From NCBI RefSeq assembly GCF_019393635.1, contig NC_057864.1, positions 445,850,822-445,914,821 of the forward strand: a stretch of DNA of 64,000 nt, written 5' to 3'. This DNA comes from Dromiciops gliroides (taxonomy: Eukaryota; Chordata; Mammalia; Microbiotheria; Microbiotheriidae). This document shows positions 11,701 through 25,065 of the stretch, piece by piece (positions within the stretch are counted from its first letter, which is position 1; each line of letters opens with the position of its first letter). Position numbers and translations under genes: made by a program. The notes beneath the pieces were generated by a model, which did no database searches, was not told the origin of the DNA, and saw only the letters and a list, made by a program, of their open reading frames with translations.

Positions 11701-14700
11701 CCAGCTTATCATTGCTGCCCTTGAATTAATTATCTGTGCAGAACTGAATACTAATTACTCCATATGAGGCCTGAGAAGGGTCTAGAACTATCAATCCTGG
11801 AAACGAAGCCCCTCTTCATGAAGCCCCAAGTGGCATTAACTTTTTTTGTTGACTGTTCTTTTTTTACTTTTGAGTTGGAGATTCTCTCCCTCTCTCTCAC
11901 CCCTACCTCACTGTCACTGAAGACCCAACTAATGACAGACCAGAGAGTTACCTAATGTCCCTCTTGCCCCTCATTCTTCCCTTTCCAGGCAGATAATATA
12001 GTGTTACTTTTAGATGATACAAAGCATCAACCTGAGAAGACCTCTAATGTAGTTCTCTGTACCATCTTCCTGGATTATCTTTATGGGGCAAAGGAAGGAA
12101 AGTAGTTAAAGCAATTTGATTTACAAAGATATTAGTTTTTGGCATATATTCATAAATCCCTAGAAATAAGAGTAATAAATGACAAAAGTAGAAATTGAGT
12201 AGGTCAAGAAAAGGTGATGGGGCAACAAGAACTTAAAGCAAAATTTGATTGTTTGACTGCACGTTTTTTCCCTTAAGATTCCACTAGCTTTACATCCCGT
12301 GGAACTCTAATTATCTGCCCTGCCTCCCTGATTCATCACTGGAAAAAGGAAATAGAAAAACGTGTGAGTGGCAACAGGCTGAGAATCTACCTTTACCATG
12401 GGTCTAATCGGGAGCAACACGCAAAAGTGTGAGTGGAAGACAATTGTAACCTTGCAAGAGCTCATACCCAGTGAGCTTAAGGGGGCTCTGTGGGTTAGAA
12501 GTGACTTTCACTAGGAAGACCAAGATGGTGGCATCTTCTGGCACCTATTTATTTAGACTATCCCATTTAGATTCCACTCTAATGTTGCTGGTCTGTATGT
12601 TGGCCAAAAGACAGATTTTCATTTTCAGAATCAATCACCTTCACCCATCTTTGGAGCTGGGGAAAATATCAAACCATCTTTCACCAAGGATCTCATTGGA
12701 AAAGGAAGGAAAGATCATGCTTTGTATTGGAATGGAATCCACTTCCTTTCATTATAGAGTGATGTGTGTATATTGAGAGCCCAACATTGGCCTTTGCTTC
12801 TTTTTATCACTACTGAAGGCTATAACCAAGAAGGCCTTGGGATTCTTTGGGTTTGCCACCAGGTGGCAGCAGCACTCGCCCAAGAAAAAGAACAATTTTT
12901 AAAAAGTATACTGGCCGTGTTTATCTTAGTTTAAGGGATTTTCAGTGTCTCTGATTTCTTTTTAATCTTCCTTCATTAGGAGTGACACCAGCCCAGCTTT
13001 ACACACTATATATGAGATAATATTGGAAAAGTTGTGTAGAACTTTTTATTAACTTTGGCATTATACATAAGTAATCTAGAAGTGTTAGTTTCATGAATGT
13101 AGTTTCATATTAATGTAGGGTTTTAAAGATTTTTAAAGTACTTTTTACTCCCCAAAACCCAATCACAGGAACTTCTCAAGTATTAGTTCTGCCTTCCTAA
13201 TGTCAGGTGTCTTTAATCATTTCCATGTCTCATGTTGATATAGCCTCTCCAGATATGATGTAGTAATCACTACCTATAGTCTTCTTGCCAAGGAGATCCC
13301 TACCAGAAAGGAAGAGGGAGATGTCCCTGCTACTGATGTTTGTGTGGAGGTAAGGTGCTTTGAGGAAAAACAATTTAACAGACCCTATATCATTCACTGG
13401 GGCAAGACTTTTTACCTAACTCAGTGGAGTTAATAGCTCGTCTCCTTAATTCTGTAAAATGGAAGCCATTTATGATATGCCTTACATATGGGAGTAAATA
13501 TCTGCTTCCCTGAGGTGCCTTTATCACTTTTGCAATCAGTCTCTTACACACTTCTACAAACATTTATTTATTATTTTTATATCTATATGTGTGTATATAT
13601 GTGGATAGATAGATGATTTATGTTGCAATTAGGCATATTTCAGGTTATTTCTTATAGTAGAAATAGGTCTCCTTTACGTAAATTGTAATAATAATGTGAA
13701 TACAGGAAGCTTATGTGTGTCAGCTCATAGTTTTTCTACTAGCGTAATCAGTGTTTTACTATAATTTTGGATATTTTAATAATGCATACTTTGGTTAATT
13801 TAATAATACTGGACATGTCTATATCCAAATCCATGGTTTCTGAAAGAAAAAAGAAATGATTGCGCCAAATGAGTGAGAGGTCAGAGGGTAGGAAAAGCAA
13901 TGAATGTAATCATGAACGTTCACTTGTTAGGTAAGCTCATGAGTGGCTTTAGTGTAGCCTTATAAGGAAAAATGTGTGACATTGGTAATTATTTATCGAA
14001 TGAATACATCTTTTAGTAGTAAGTTGTCTTATGGTGGCAGCAAACCCAATTTAAAGAAAAAAAAATGACAGCCCTATGAATCTGTATTGTCTCCAAACAG
14101 TAATTATGCCAGTATTTTCTTGTTTGCATTTCAGTATATATGCTGCTGCAACAAGTATCACTTGCAATTGTTAGTATTTACATATTTACCTATTTGTGGT
14201 GATCTTTTGAATATTTCCATCATGAATGGTGAGGGTTTCTTTTACCTTGTTTTTGAAATATTGCTTTCTGTTTTAGAAAGTCAAGCTCATCTTGGGTGTT
14301 GTCTAAACCTTAAGTCCTACTGAATAAATATGGATAGGGTGAGGTAGAGAGACTCTAAATAACTTGCTTATATATGCCTGATGAGTTAGGTTAGGAGCCA
14401 GGAATTGAAACGAATTCCCAGTTGTTTTTTATTTATTTGTTTGTTTAGTTTTGGTTTTTTTTGCGGGGCAATGGGGGTTAAGTGACTTGCCCAGGGTCAC
14501 ACAGCTAGTAAGTGTCAAGTGTCTGAGGCCGGATTTGAACTCAGGTCCTCCTGAATCCAGGGCCGGTGCTTTATCTACTGTGCCACCTAGCTGCCCCAAT
14601 TCCCAGTTTAATATTCTTAACATTTGCCTTCCCATTTGAAGTTACTGCATCACCAATCTATGAACATTCTTCCAAGCTATTGATGGTTCTTAACTTCTCT

Positions 14701-17700
14701 AGGAGTGCAGATCACCATTGCTCCAAATAGTCTGGGCTCGCATCATACTGGATGAGGCTCACAATATTAAGAACCCCCGAGTGCAGACCTCCATAGCTGT
14801 ATGTAAGCTACAAGCTGTTGCCCGCTGGGCGGTCACTGGAACCCCCATTCAGAACAACCTGCTGGACATGTATTCATTACTGAGGTAAGCTAGCTGTCTA
14901 AAATCCTGGAGGAATGTGGGTGGTTTTGGTAGCACTTCACATACTTCCTTACATGGAGAATCTGAATGTGAATCAGATTTCTTATGTGACAGATGAATTT
15001 GTTAAATCTTTTTAATAGCAAAAGGTCTTTCTTTATAAATTAGTGCTTGATAATTGATAAATGATTGTGTCTTTATAAGTAGGTCTTATATTTATAGAAG
15101 TAGCTCACATTTATGCATTTCTGTAAGGTGTTTGTTTTGGTTTTTGTGGGGCAGTGAGGGTTAAGTGACTTGCAGGTCACACAGCCAGTAAGTGTCAAGT
15201 GTCTGAGGCCAGATTTGAACTCAGATCCTCCTGAATCCAGGGCTGGTGCTTTTATCCACTGTACCACCTATAAGGTTTATAAGGTGCTTTATATACGTTC
15301 TTCCATTTGCTTCTCTGATTCACCAGGCAACCCTGTGAGCTAAATGATTGAGTGAAATGAGTGAGTAAAAGAAAAAAAATGGCATTTGTTAAGTGTTTTC
15401 TGTATACCTCATATTGTGCTGGGGATACAAAGAGAGAGACAGTCCTTACTTGTAAGGAACTCATTCTAATGGGGGAGACAACATAGCTAGGAGGCTTCAG
15501 CTACAAGTGAGATGGAAGGGCCCAGTGTCCTTAAGATGAAACGTCAAGACATCGTAATATGCCTTCTTTAGTGGCATTTCTACTGATAAAACCATTTCTG
15601 TTTCTGACATTGAACTTTGGCACAGTGTCGGGGACTTTGGGGGTGAGCACTCTCTTTTCTGGGTCTGCAGTCACTATGGCTACTGTGGAAGGGGTTCTAG
15701 CAGGGGCAGAGTTAGCTATTAGAGCTCATCTCCACAAGGGTTGCTGCCCTGGGCAACGGCTCGGGGGCAGGTTGGAAACAGGGCTGATAGTAGTGGGGAG
15801 GGAGAGGGAGAGGAGCTGTGTACTGGTACCTTTGGTGGCAGGGATGATGGGGACCCTTCTCCGTAGGGGTTGTTCCCCTGGGTGGTGGCTGTGGGAGCTG
15901 GGAAGCAAGGCTGGTGGCCGTGCTGCTGTTCCTGAGATTCCTGGGTGTGGGGTCTCAGACTAGCCTGTGAGGGAAAGTGTCGGTCAGAATGGTGGGGGTA
16001 TTTTGGCCCCCTTGGGAAGGCTGCCTGCTCTCTCTGTCAGGGCACCTCGCTGCTGACTGAAATAAGACTTGGAGAGGCTAACTTACTTACATGTCATTAC
16101 TCAGTTGGTAAACTTGGAGGTGAGATGGGAACCTAGGCCTCTCCTGACTCCACATAGAATGCAGTTTTTCAGCCATCCCACCCTGCCTCTCAAATACCAA
16201 ATAAGTTGACTTGAAACAAAAAGTCCATTTAGGACAACGCAAAGCCATGGATTTATTCTTTTTCAAAAAGGAGGAAGTCACAAAGAAGTATTCTTGGTTG
16301 TTCCTTAATGTCTAGGGATGCAAGCCTAGCTTAGAGAATTTTGCTTCTTGGCTGTTGTGCCCATGTGCCTGTCAAATATTCGCAGATGTTTATGGAGAAG
16401 TTCCTGTGTTGTCATTCAGGTCTAGGGACTGGCTGGGCCCTCTTGATCTGGTTGATGGGGCTTTGCTGCGATGATCTCTTGTTAGAGCAGTTGGATGACA
16501 GATAAAACACAAAGTGTGGTGTCCTTTCCCTGTCGGGTTAGGCTTTAACCTCTCACTGCTGTTCCTTTTTTCTGTCTCGCTCTCTTCCCTTCAAAAATCA
16601 GGTTTCTCCGTTGTTCTCCATTTGATGAGTTCAAGCTGTGGAAGAGTCAGGTTGACAATGGTTCGGCAAAAGGAGGGGAGAGGTTAAGTATTTTAACCAA
16701 GAGTCTTTTGCTGAGGAGAACAAAAGATCAGCTGGATTCAACCGGCAAACCCCTGGTAACTTCATGTGTATCTTTCACTTGGGTGGCCAGAGTGGGAGGG
16801 AGCTGATGTCCTTTTCATTGTGCTCAAATAGTTACCTGCTTGACTCCATGGGGTTCTGTGGCTCCTACATTCCCACTTCCAAAGAGACCATGTTTTTGCT
16901 ACTTAATGCAGCGATTGTACCATTATCAGAAGTCTCTGATCAAGCTGGCACCTAATATGACACCTAATATGACTAGCTAGGAGCCTGGTTACCAGGGGTA
17001 GTTTCTGTGAATCTGCTCTGCAGTATCCTTTTACTGGTATATATGTATACATGCCGGCTTAATATTTTTTTTTACTCTCCACCAGGTGGTGTTGCCCCAA
17101 CGTCGCTTTAAGTTGCACCAGTTGAAACTTTCAGAAGATGAAAAAGCTGTGTATAATGTCCTTTTTACAAAATCAAGGTGTGTGACAAAAGTACGCTCTC
17201 TTTCTCTCTCTGTCTCTCATATTACCCATGCTTTCTTTCCTTTGGTAGTAAATGAAAGGTTAGATTGGGCCCCCTAGACTATGTGTTGTGAGTTGACCAA
17301 TGTTTGATTTGTCAGCTCTTTTCTTTTTTAATAATCCAACCTTTTAATTCTGTTCTTTCATATTTGTTTTCTGGAACGAAAATTCCTCAGTATTTTTTTA
17401 AAATAATAAACATTTCTATTTAAGTTTGCGTTCCAATTTTTATCCCTCCTCTCCCTCCCCTCCTTGTTCCCTGAGGCACAGTAAGTAATCAGATATAGGT
17501 TATACACGTGCAATTATGTAAAATATTTCCATATTTATCACTTTGTATAAGAAAACTTGAATAAAAGAAGAAAGGAAAAAAGTGAAAAGTAGCATGCTTC
17601 AGTCTGTGTTCAATCAATATCAGTTTTTTCTTCGGAGGTGGATAGTATGCTTCATCATTAGCCTTTTGGGATTGTCTTGGATCATTGTATTACCGAGCAT

Positions 17701-20700
17701 TCATGGTTCTTCATCAAACAATATTGCTGTCACTGTGCACAACATTCTCTTGGTTCTGCTCACTTCAATATACATCAGTTCATATGAGTCTTTCCAGGCC
17801 TTTCTGGAGTCATCCTGCTTGTCATTTCTTATAGCAGAATAATAGTCCATCACTATCATATACCACAGCTTGTTTAGCCAGTCCCCAAGTGATGGGCATT
17901 CCTTTGATTTCCAATTCTTAGCTACCACAAAAAGAGCTGCTATAAATATTTTTGTATAAATAGGTCTTTTCTCTTTTAGGGGATGTCTTTGGGATATAAA
18001 CCTAACAGTGGTATTGCTAGATCAAAGAGTATACAGTTTTATAGCTCTTTGGGCATAGTTCCAAATTGGATCAGTTCACAACTCCACCAACAGTGGATTG
18101 GCGTCCCAGTTTTCCCACATCTCCTCCAACATCCAATAAAGAATCCCTCAGTCTTAATGTAATATGCATAGGTTCTGTTTGGCCCCCAGCCATACCAGTA
18201 TTGTGAGGTTATCCCTCTCTGCTCTGTTAGTCAGTGTATAACATTCAGAATCACACTTGGCCTTTTTCTTAACCTTACTCAATGATAATTTGATAATAGC
18301 TTGTCTTTCCCCCTCAACCTCAGGTTTTCTCTATCTGTTGTTTTCTGCCTTTGTTGTTGTGACTTTTTCTGTCTTTGGTTAAAAACCAGACTCTCTTTCT
18401 ATTTCTTATGACATCAATTTTGGTCATCATTTGTTATTATATTGATTTCAACTGACAGGTTATCTGGTGACCTTAATTGTCTACCAGCAGCCTGCTGTCA
18501 GCACAAAGCCACAGTGAGCGTTACCTTCCCTCCGTGGTTTCTTTGAGAACCACAGGGTGTCTGTGTGGGAAGTGTGTTGTATGTAGTAGAGCCCTCTGTA
18601 AGTGCAAGTTGTCGCAGTTATCATAGCATCTCTCTTGTTTGATCCAGGTCAACTCTACAGTCCTACTTAAAAAGGCATCAGAGTGAAAATAAGCAATCTA
18701 GAAGGAGCCCTGATAATCCATTCAGTAGAGGTGAGCGATACTCAAGAGATAAGGGTGGGGGGGGTGAAATTGACTTGGTGCGGTTCTTCCCCAAACACAC
18801 ATGCCGATCAAGTTCTCTGAGCCTCCAGCACAGTTCCACAGTCTGTCAGGCAGCCCACGTTGGCCACCTCTCCAGCTTGGCAGGACCTGTCAGAGCCTTC
18901 CACCCTCTTGCCAAGTGGAGTTTGATGAGGCCAGGTTCACTTCCACATCCAGAGGGAGGCAGGCCACTAAAAGACACAGTGAGATGTGTGATGGTGGGTG
19001 GCAGCAAAATACCATCTGGGGCATTTAATAAGTTGTTTTCTTGGAGAAGTAGCATGGCATAGAATTTATTTGGTTTTTTTTTTTTGGTTGGGCAATGAGG
19101 GTTATAAGTGACTTGCCCAGGGTCACACAGCTAGTAAGTGTGAAGTGTCTGAGGCCAGATTTGAACTCAGGTCCTCCTGACTCCAGGGCCAGTGCTCTTT
19201 CCACTGTGCCACCTAGCTGCCCCTTGGCATAGAATTTAAAAAGCTGTTTTCCAAGTCAAGAAGACCTGGGTTCAAATCCTGCTCGAGACAATATACAACC
19301 CTGGGCCATTCCCTTAACTTCTCCGGGCCTCAAATATCTCACCTGTAAAAGAAGGGGATTGTACTTAATGGCCTCTGAGGTCCCTTTGAGTCCTTTGGTC
19401 TCAAAGCCTTGGACCAAACCATGAACCAGACACTAGAGAGATCATACCAAACCAGGGCTGTTTGAGTCAGAATGGAACCTGTGTATTTTTTTTTTTAAGT
19501 GAGGCAATTGGGGTTAAGTGACTTGCCCAGGGTCACACAGCTAGTAAGTGTTAAGTGTCTGAGGTCGGATTTGAACTCAGGTCCTCCTGACTCCAGGGCT
19601 GGTGCTCTATCCACTACGCCACCTAGCTGCCCCTGGAACCTGTGTATTTTAAACAAAATTCAAGTGAGGGGGAAAAAACCCACCTCATCCACAGTCTTTG
19701 AAACCAATCAGGATTTCACTTTGTTTGGTCCCTTGTTGAAGGTAGAGAGCCACAGACATGCTTATGGCCTGTTAGTCAGGAAACATGTATTCATCACCTC
19801 CTATGTGCTGGGCTCTGTGCTGAGAGCTGGGGATACAAAGAAGGGCAGGACAGTCTCTGCTCACAAGGTGCTCACAGTCTGATGAGGAAACAGCCTGAAA
19901 ACTCCTGTGGGCTTGGGAAATCCTTCCTTAAACTGGCAGTGGGCTTCAGCCTCCCCCCGAACTTTGACACAGGCCTGTTCCTCCCTAGCTCCTCTGACAG
20001 CTCTCTCTGCCCTTCCCTTCATCTTCTGCTTGGCTTCTCCCTTTAACAGTGACAAAGGAATTTGAGGCTTGTGATCCCGGGCCTGGCGCCACAGCTGACT
20101 CCCAGTGTTCTAGCACCGTCCACATCCTGTCATTGCTGCTGAGACTCCGCCAGTGCTGTTGTCACCTCTCTTTGTTAAAGTCGGTAAGGAAATCCCACAA
20201 CCTATCACCATGTGGTACCCTGTTCATCTCAGAAGCTCCTGGGTCCACTGTAGTGATGATGCGGTCTCTCTGCTCCCTGACTTGTGTCTGTCAGGTCAAG
20301 GATTAATCTGTGATGGAGAGGCTGACTGGGAATGCCTTTGTTTCACAGATTGGGCCACTTAGTGGTAGGCTTACTCTTCAGCTGCTGCTGCCCCTGCCCA
20401 ATTCTGGCTTCAGTGGGCAGCCAGTGCTATGAGCAGTGCTTGCTTGGGCTTTGAGATTGAGATCTGTCAGCTAATGCCCCTGAGCCACTTAACTAAAGAA
20501 GCATTTATAGTCTTATGTCTAGTTAATTCAGTGGCCCTGTCTCTATAATTAAGAAGATTTTTGTGGGACTGTAGAACTGAATGGAACTGCCTTTTACTCT
20601 GGGACTGCACTTAGATTTAAATAACTGAAATAGAGGTTGAAAACTGGGAAAAATGGACATGTCATATATCTTGTAACCTTTCAACCTTTTATTATTTGTC

Positions 20701-23700
20701 AGGCTTTTAGTATGGTTGGAATTATACTCCGGCTAATACTTCTGGGAGGATTTGCCAATGGCGCATTACAAAGGGTTATGTTAAGGGTTGAGCACAGCCT
20801 TCAGCCGGGATCAGCAGTTTGGCCAGTTTCCTAAACTGGCATGAGCCTTTACGCCATTTTTGCTGATGTTGGATTTGTTTCGTTCTGCCTAGACCCTGGA
20901 CCAATCTGAGCTGAAGAGCGAAGGCCTTTTCCTCTCCCTGGAGGAGCAGCTCAGTGCTTTGACCTTGTCAGAACTTCATAGCCCAGATGCCTCTGCCACC
21001 GTCTGCCTTAATGGCACACCATTCAAGGTGGAGCTCTTCGAAGACACCAGAGAGAGCACCAAGGTACGCTGTGGCTGGAGAGTCATCGCCATTGAGGTGG
21101 GAGCGGGAGACATCTTGCTCTGCCTTTGCTGCTTTTGGATATCACTCGGTGGGTTTCTCTTTCCTTTCAGCCTTGGTAATGCCCAAACCCTGTGATGTAG
21201 AGAGCTAAGCTGCCCAGACTAAGTCAGTTTGAGAAGGGCCAGGTGACCCCAGCTGATCATTCATGGTTTGAGACATTTAAAAAAGGCCTAGGCAGGCTTT
21301 TATTTTATTTTTTTCCCTGCGAGGCAAAAGAGTGAGTCCCATATCCATTTACATTGGGGGAAGTGCTTAAGCAGGGAACAAAACTGCAAATGCTCTTAGA
21401 AAGAGCTTTATCAGGAAGCCACAAAAGGCCTTGGAGTGCATGAACTGCGGGCTACACCTGGGTGCCAGTGGCTTTTTGCTCATTGAAAAGCTTCTAGCTG
21501 TAAGTATTGTTTGTACCACGGCCTGCTGCCTTCATTAATCACTCCATTCTGGTTCCATTAAAGCTTATTAAGGCTGACAGTTCCTTCCAGAGGGTGGTAG
21601 AGATATGATGTGACTGGCTTCCAGCCACCTTCTTTGTTAGCTGGATTATAATTGTGTGCCCTTCTCCTCCACACTCTCCTGAGTGTGTGTCCTCTTTTTG
21701 GTCTTTCTATCTGAAGTGTGCCATTCTTACCCCAAAGCTCCTGCTTTGAAGCTTTGTTTTCACTCATACCTGGAAGGGCACTTCTGCCTGTAGAGAACAA
21801 GGGAGTGGTTTTGTCTCAAAAGGAAGAACTGTGCTGCTGTGTGGTTAAAATTGAAATGCCCTTAGCTTGTTTCCTGTCACTACGCTTCAACAGCTGAGAG
21901 CAGCCTAGAGGAGGAGCGCCCTGTGGCACGAGAGCCTTCCTGTGCCAGCCATTCTAAGTTAGTCAGCGGGTAAAGAAAGGCCCCACTGTGGTGTGGGAGA
22001 AAGACCGAGGAGTCTGATGACCTGGGCTATTGTCCAGGGTCTGTCATTTATTAGCTAGATGATCTTTTACAAGTCAAGTGTTTAGCACAATGCCTGACAC
22101 ATGCCAGGCACTTAATAAATGGTTGTTGATTGATTTACCCACTCTGAGCCTGTTTGCCTGCCTTTAAAATGAGAAGAATAATGGCTCATTGAGGAGATTC
22201 CTCCTCACTTGAGGGTTTCATCACATAAAAGCTGGATGTTGTTTAGGGTATTGTTGTTTCTTCAGAATTAGAATGAGTCCAGTTGGCCTCAGAGGTGCCT
22301 TCTGATTTTGAGCTTTTGTGATCTGCCCTGTGTAGCTCATAGGATTGTTGCTAGGTTAAAATTCAATAATATATTAAAACCTCCTATAAGGAGGATCAGT
22401 TAAAGGGAGCTGGAGGAAGGGGGGTTTGGGGTATTCCTCTTGGACATGACAGCCTTTCACCTACCAGAAGACAGTTGGCATGTCCCCCAGACGTCTCTCT
22501 ACCAGGCAAAACAATCCCAAACTCTTTAGTCAGTCCTTATACAGCATTAACTTTGGGATCTTCACTCTTCTGACTTGGCCCTTCTTTGGATGCTCGCAGC
22601 TTCTCAGCGGCCTTTCTGAGCTATGCTAGAATACCCCAGAGGTGGTCGCCACAGCGCAGTACAGCACCTCCTCATGCTAGAAGCAGCTCTCACCACCCCC
22701 TCTCCCTGTGCCGGTACAGCCCAAGATGTCACGAGCTTGTCTCACTGCCCTTGTGTCCCTTTTTGACAAGCTTTCTAAACGGGTAAATCAGGGGGTGTAG
22801 AAGATGTATTTACCTTGACTTTTAGCAAAACATCTGATAAAGTGTCTCATGTTAAACATGATAAAGGTGGAGAGATTTAGGGCTGGTGATCGTATAATTT
22901 TACTCCGTCTTCCAGGTAGTGTGGAGCTGGTTAGATGACCAGTCACCTTGGAGGGAAATCCCCAGTGGACTTCCTCAAGGAACTTTTCTTGGCCCTGTGC
23001 TGTTTGACATTTTTATGAGTGACTTGGATAAAGGCATAAATGACATTCTTGTCAAATTTTTTGACAACACAAAGCTAAGCAGAAAAACTAACTCACTGGT
23101 GACAGTTGGGATCCAAAAAGATCTTGACAGGCCAGAAAATTGGGCTGAACACTGTTGCACTATTGCTGGAACTGTGAATTGATGTGACCATTCTGGAAAG
23201 GATTTGGGAGCTCTACCCAAAAAGTCACTCACCTGTCTATACCCTCCCAGCAATATCACTGCTCAGTAGAGATCAAAGAAAGAGAGAAAATGCCCATCTG
23301 TACCAAAAAATATCTATAGTAGCACTCTGTTGTCACAAAGAAGTGTAAGCCAGTCAGTGCATGAGCATCAATTGGAGAATGGCTGAACAAATTATGGCCC
23401 ATGAAGGTAATGGGATACTATTGTACAGTAAGAAGTAACAAAAGGGAAACCTGGAAAGAGGAGTATGTTTTTGTGTAGCAAAGTGAGCAAAACCAAGAGA
23501 ACAATTCACTGATAAAATGTGGCCACTGAAAATATGGGGCCAGTAAAGGAGCTTGGCAATTTACCAAAAGCAGTCTCACCCACTGCCCTCTTTGTATTCC
23601 ACTCTGGTCGGTCCTAAATGTACATACACTTGGACAGACTCTAGTGAGTGCCTTCTAATCCCATATCAACATTTGAGCGATGGACTTGCTTTATCCACTT

Positions 23701-25034
23701 GGTCTTTCATGTATGCATGACAGACTAAAACGCCTTCAGGTAATTTCAGAAAACTTCCAGAAGGTTTTGCAGTGTGGTGGGGTTTGATGCCATCAAGGAA
23801 GGTGATCCACAAACAGGAGCATCTCCAGGCTCTCACGATCCACAGGGAATCATTCTTGGACTTGGATTCTAGATGTTCTCCAGCACATTGGCAGATACCT
23901 TTAGTATCTCCCTATGTTGTGCCTTGAATGGTATTTGTTGTTGGAGGGTCACTGAGAAGGGTTATTTCTGTGGTGTCTTCTGGGGAATTTTGAACGACCT
24001 TGATGTCTAAATGGGAGAAATCTTGCAGTAAAAGAAATTATAAAAAATTGCAAGTTGTAGATGAAAAGTTACTAGCTTACATCTGTAGAGGGAGTTTCCC
24101 TAATGGAAATTTTCTGCAAATCATGAAAATTGCAGGTTAGAACAACAACACAAAACACAAACCCTCAAATAGCTGTGATATGTACCTGGCAGGGCTGTTG
24201 TGAGACTCAGATCTGATAATGTATGTAAAGCATTTTGCAAGCTTTAAAATACTACATAAATATCAGATGATTTTTAGGGTGAAAGACATTGAATTCAACT
24301 CCAACTCAATCTATAGGTCTCAGTATGAGTTTCTGCTTAAGTGTCATCTCCAAATCCCTATAAATCTGATACAGGGGAAAGGCCACCAGCTCTAAAGTCA
24401 AAGGACATGGGTTGAAATCTCATCTCTGATGCATCAATCAACAAGCAATTAAATACTTAGTAGTTGTTATGGTTGTTGAGTTGTTCTTCAAACTGTCCAA
24501 CTCTTCATGACCCCCCTCTGGGGTTTTCTTGGAAGAGATACTAGAGTGGTTTGCCATTCCTTCTCCAGCTCATTTGACAGATGAGGAAACTGAGGCAAAC
24601 CAGGTGAAGTGACTTGCCCAGGGTCACACAGCTCGTTAAGGGTCTGAGGCTAGATTTGAACTCAGGAAGATGAGTCTTCCTGACTCTAGGCCTGGCACTC
24701 TATCCATTGGGACACCTAGCTGCCCATTATTAGGTACCCATGAACTCTGAGCAAGTCACTTAACCTCCCTGAGCCTCAGTTTCCTCACCTGTAAAGTGGT
24801 GGGATTGGAGTAGCTGGCCTGGGGTTGCTTCCAGCTCTAGAGCCATGGTTCTTTATGCTTGTCTCTGAAGAGGTGGCTCTTCTTGCCATGGCCAGCCCCT
24901 TTGCTTGTGATCTCAGTCACATCCACTGAAAGCTTCCTCCATCCATTATTCCCCTCTCTTCTTTCTCTTCTTCAGTGTTTCCCTTGCTGGAGGCTCCTTT
25001 CCTATTGCCCAGAAACATGACCAGGCCACTAGCA

Positions 25035-25065
<31 letters not shown>

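Larger units (their letters stand above)
12429..14420. other. TTF2 introns g-h and h-i, A/T-rich, little recognised
   Basis: Apart from exon h (13244-13349) and the CTCF-like motif at 12855, no repeat family or open frame of note was recognised. Confidence 0.5.

Noticed and set aside
19499-19882. 127-codon frame and many similar ones ([20 protein letters not shown] type)
   Set aside because: They are translations of antisense WSINE copies and recur at every such SINE.
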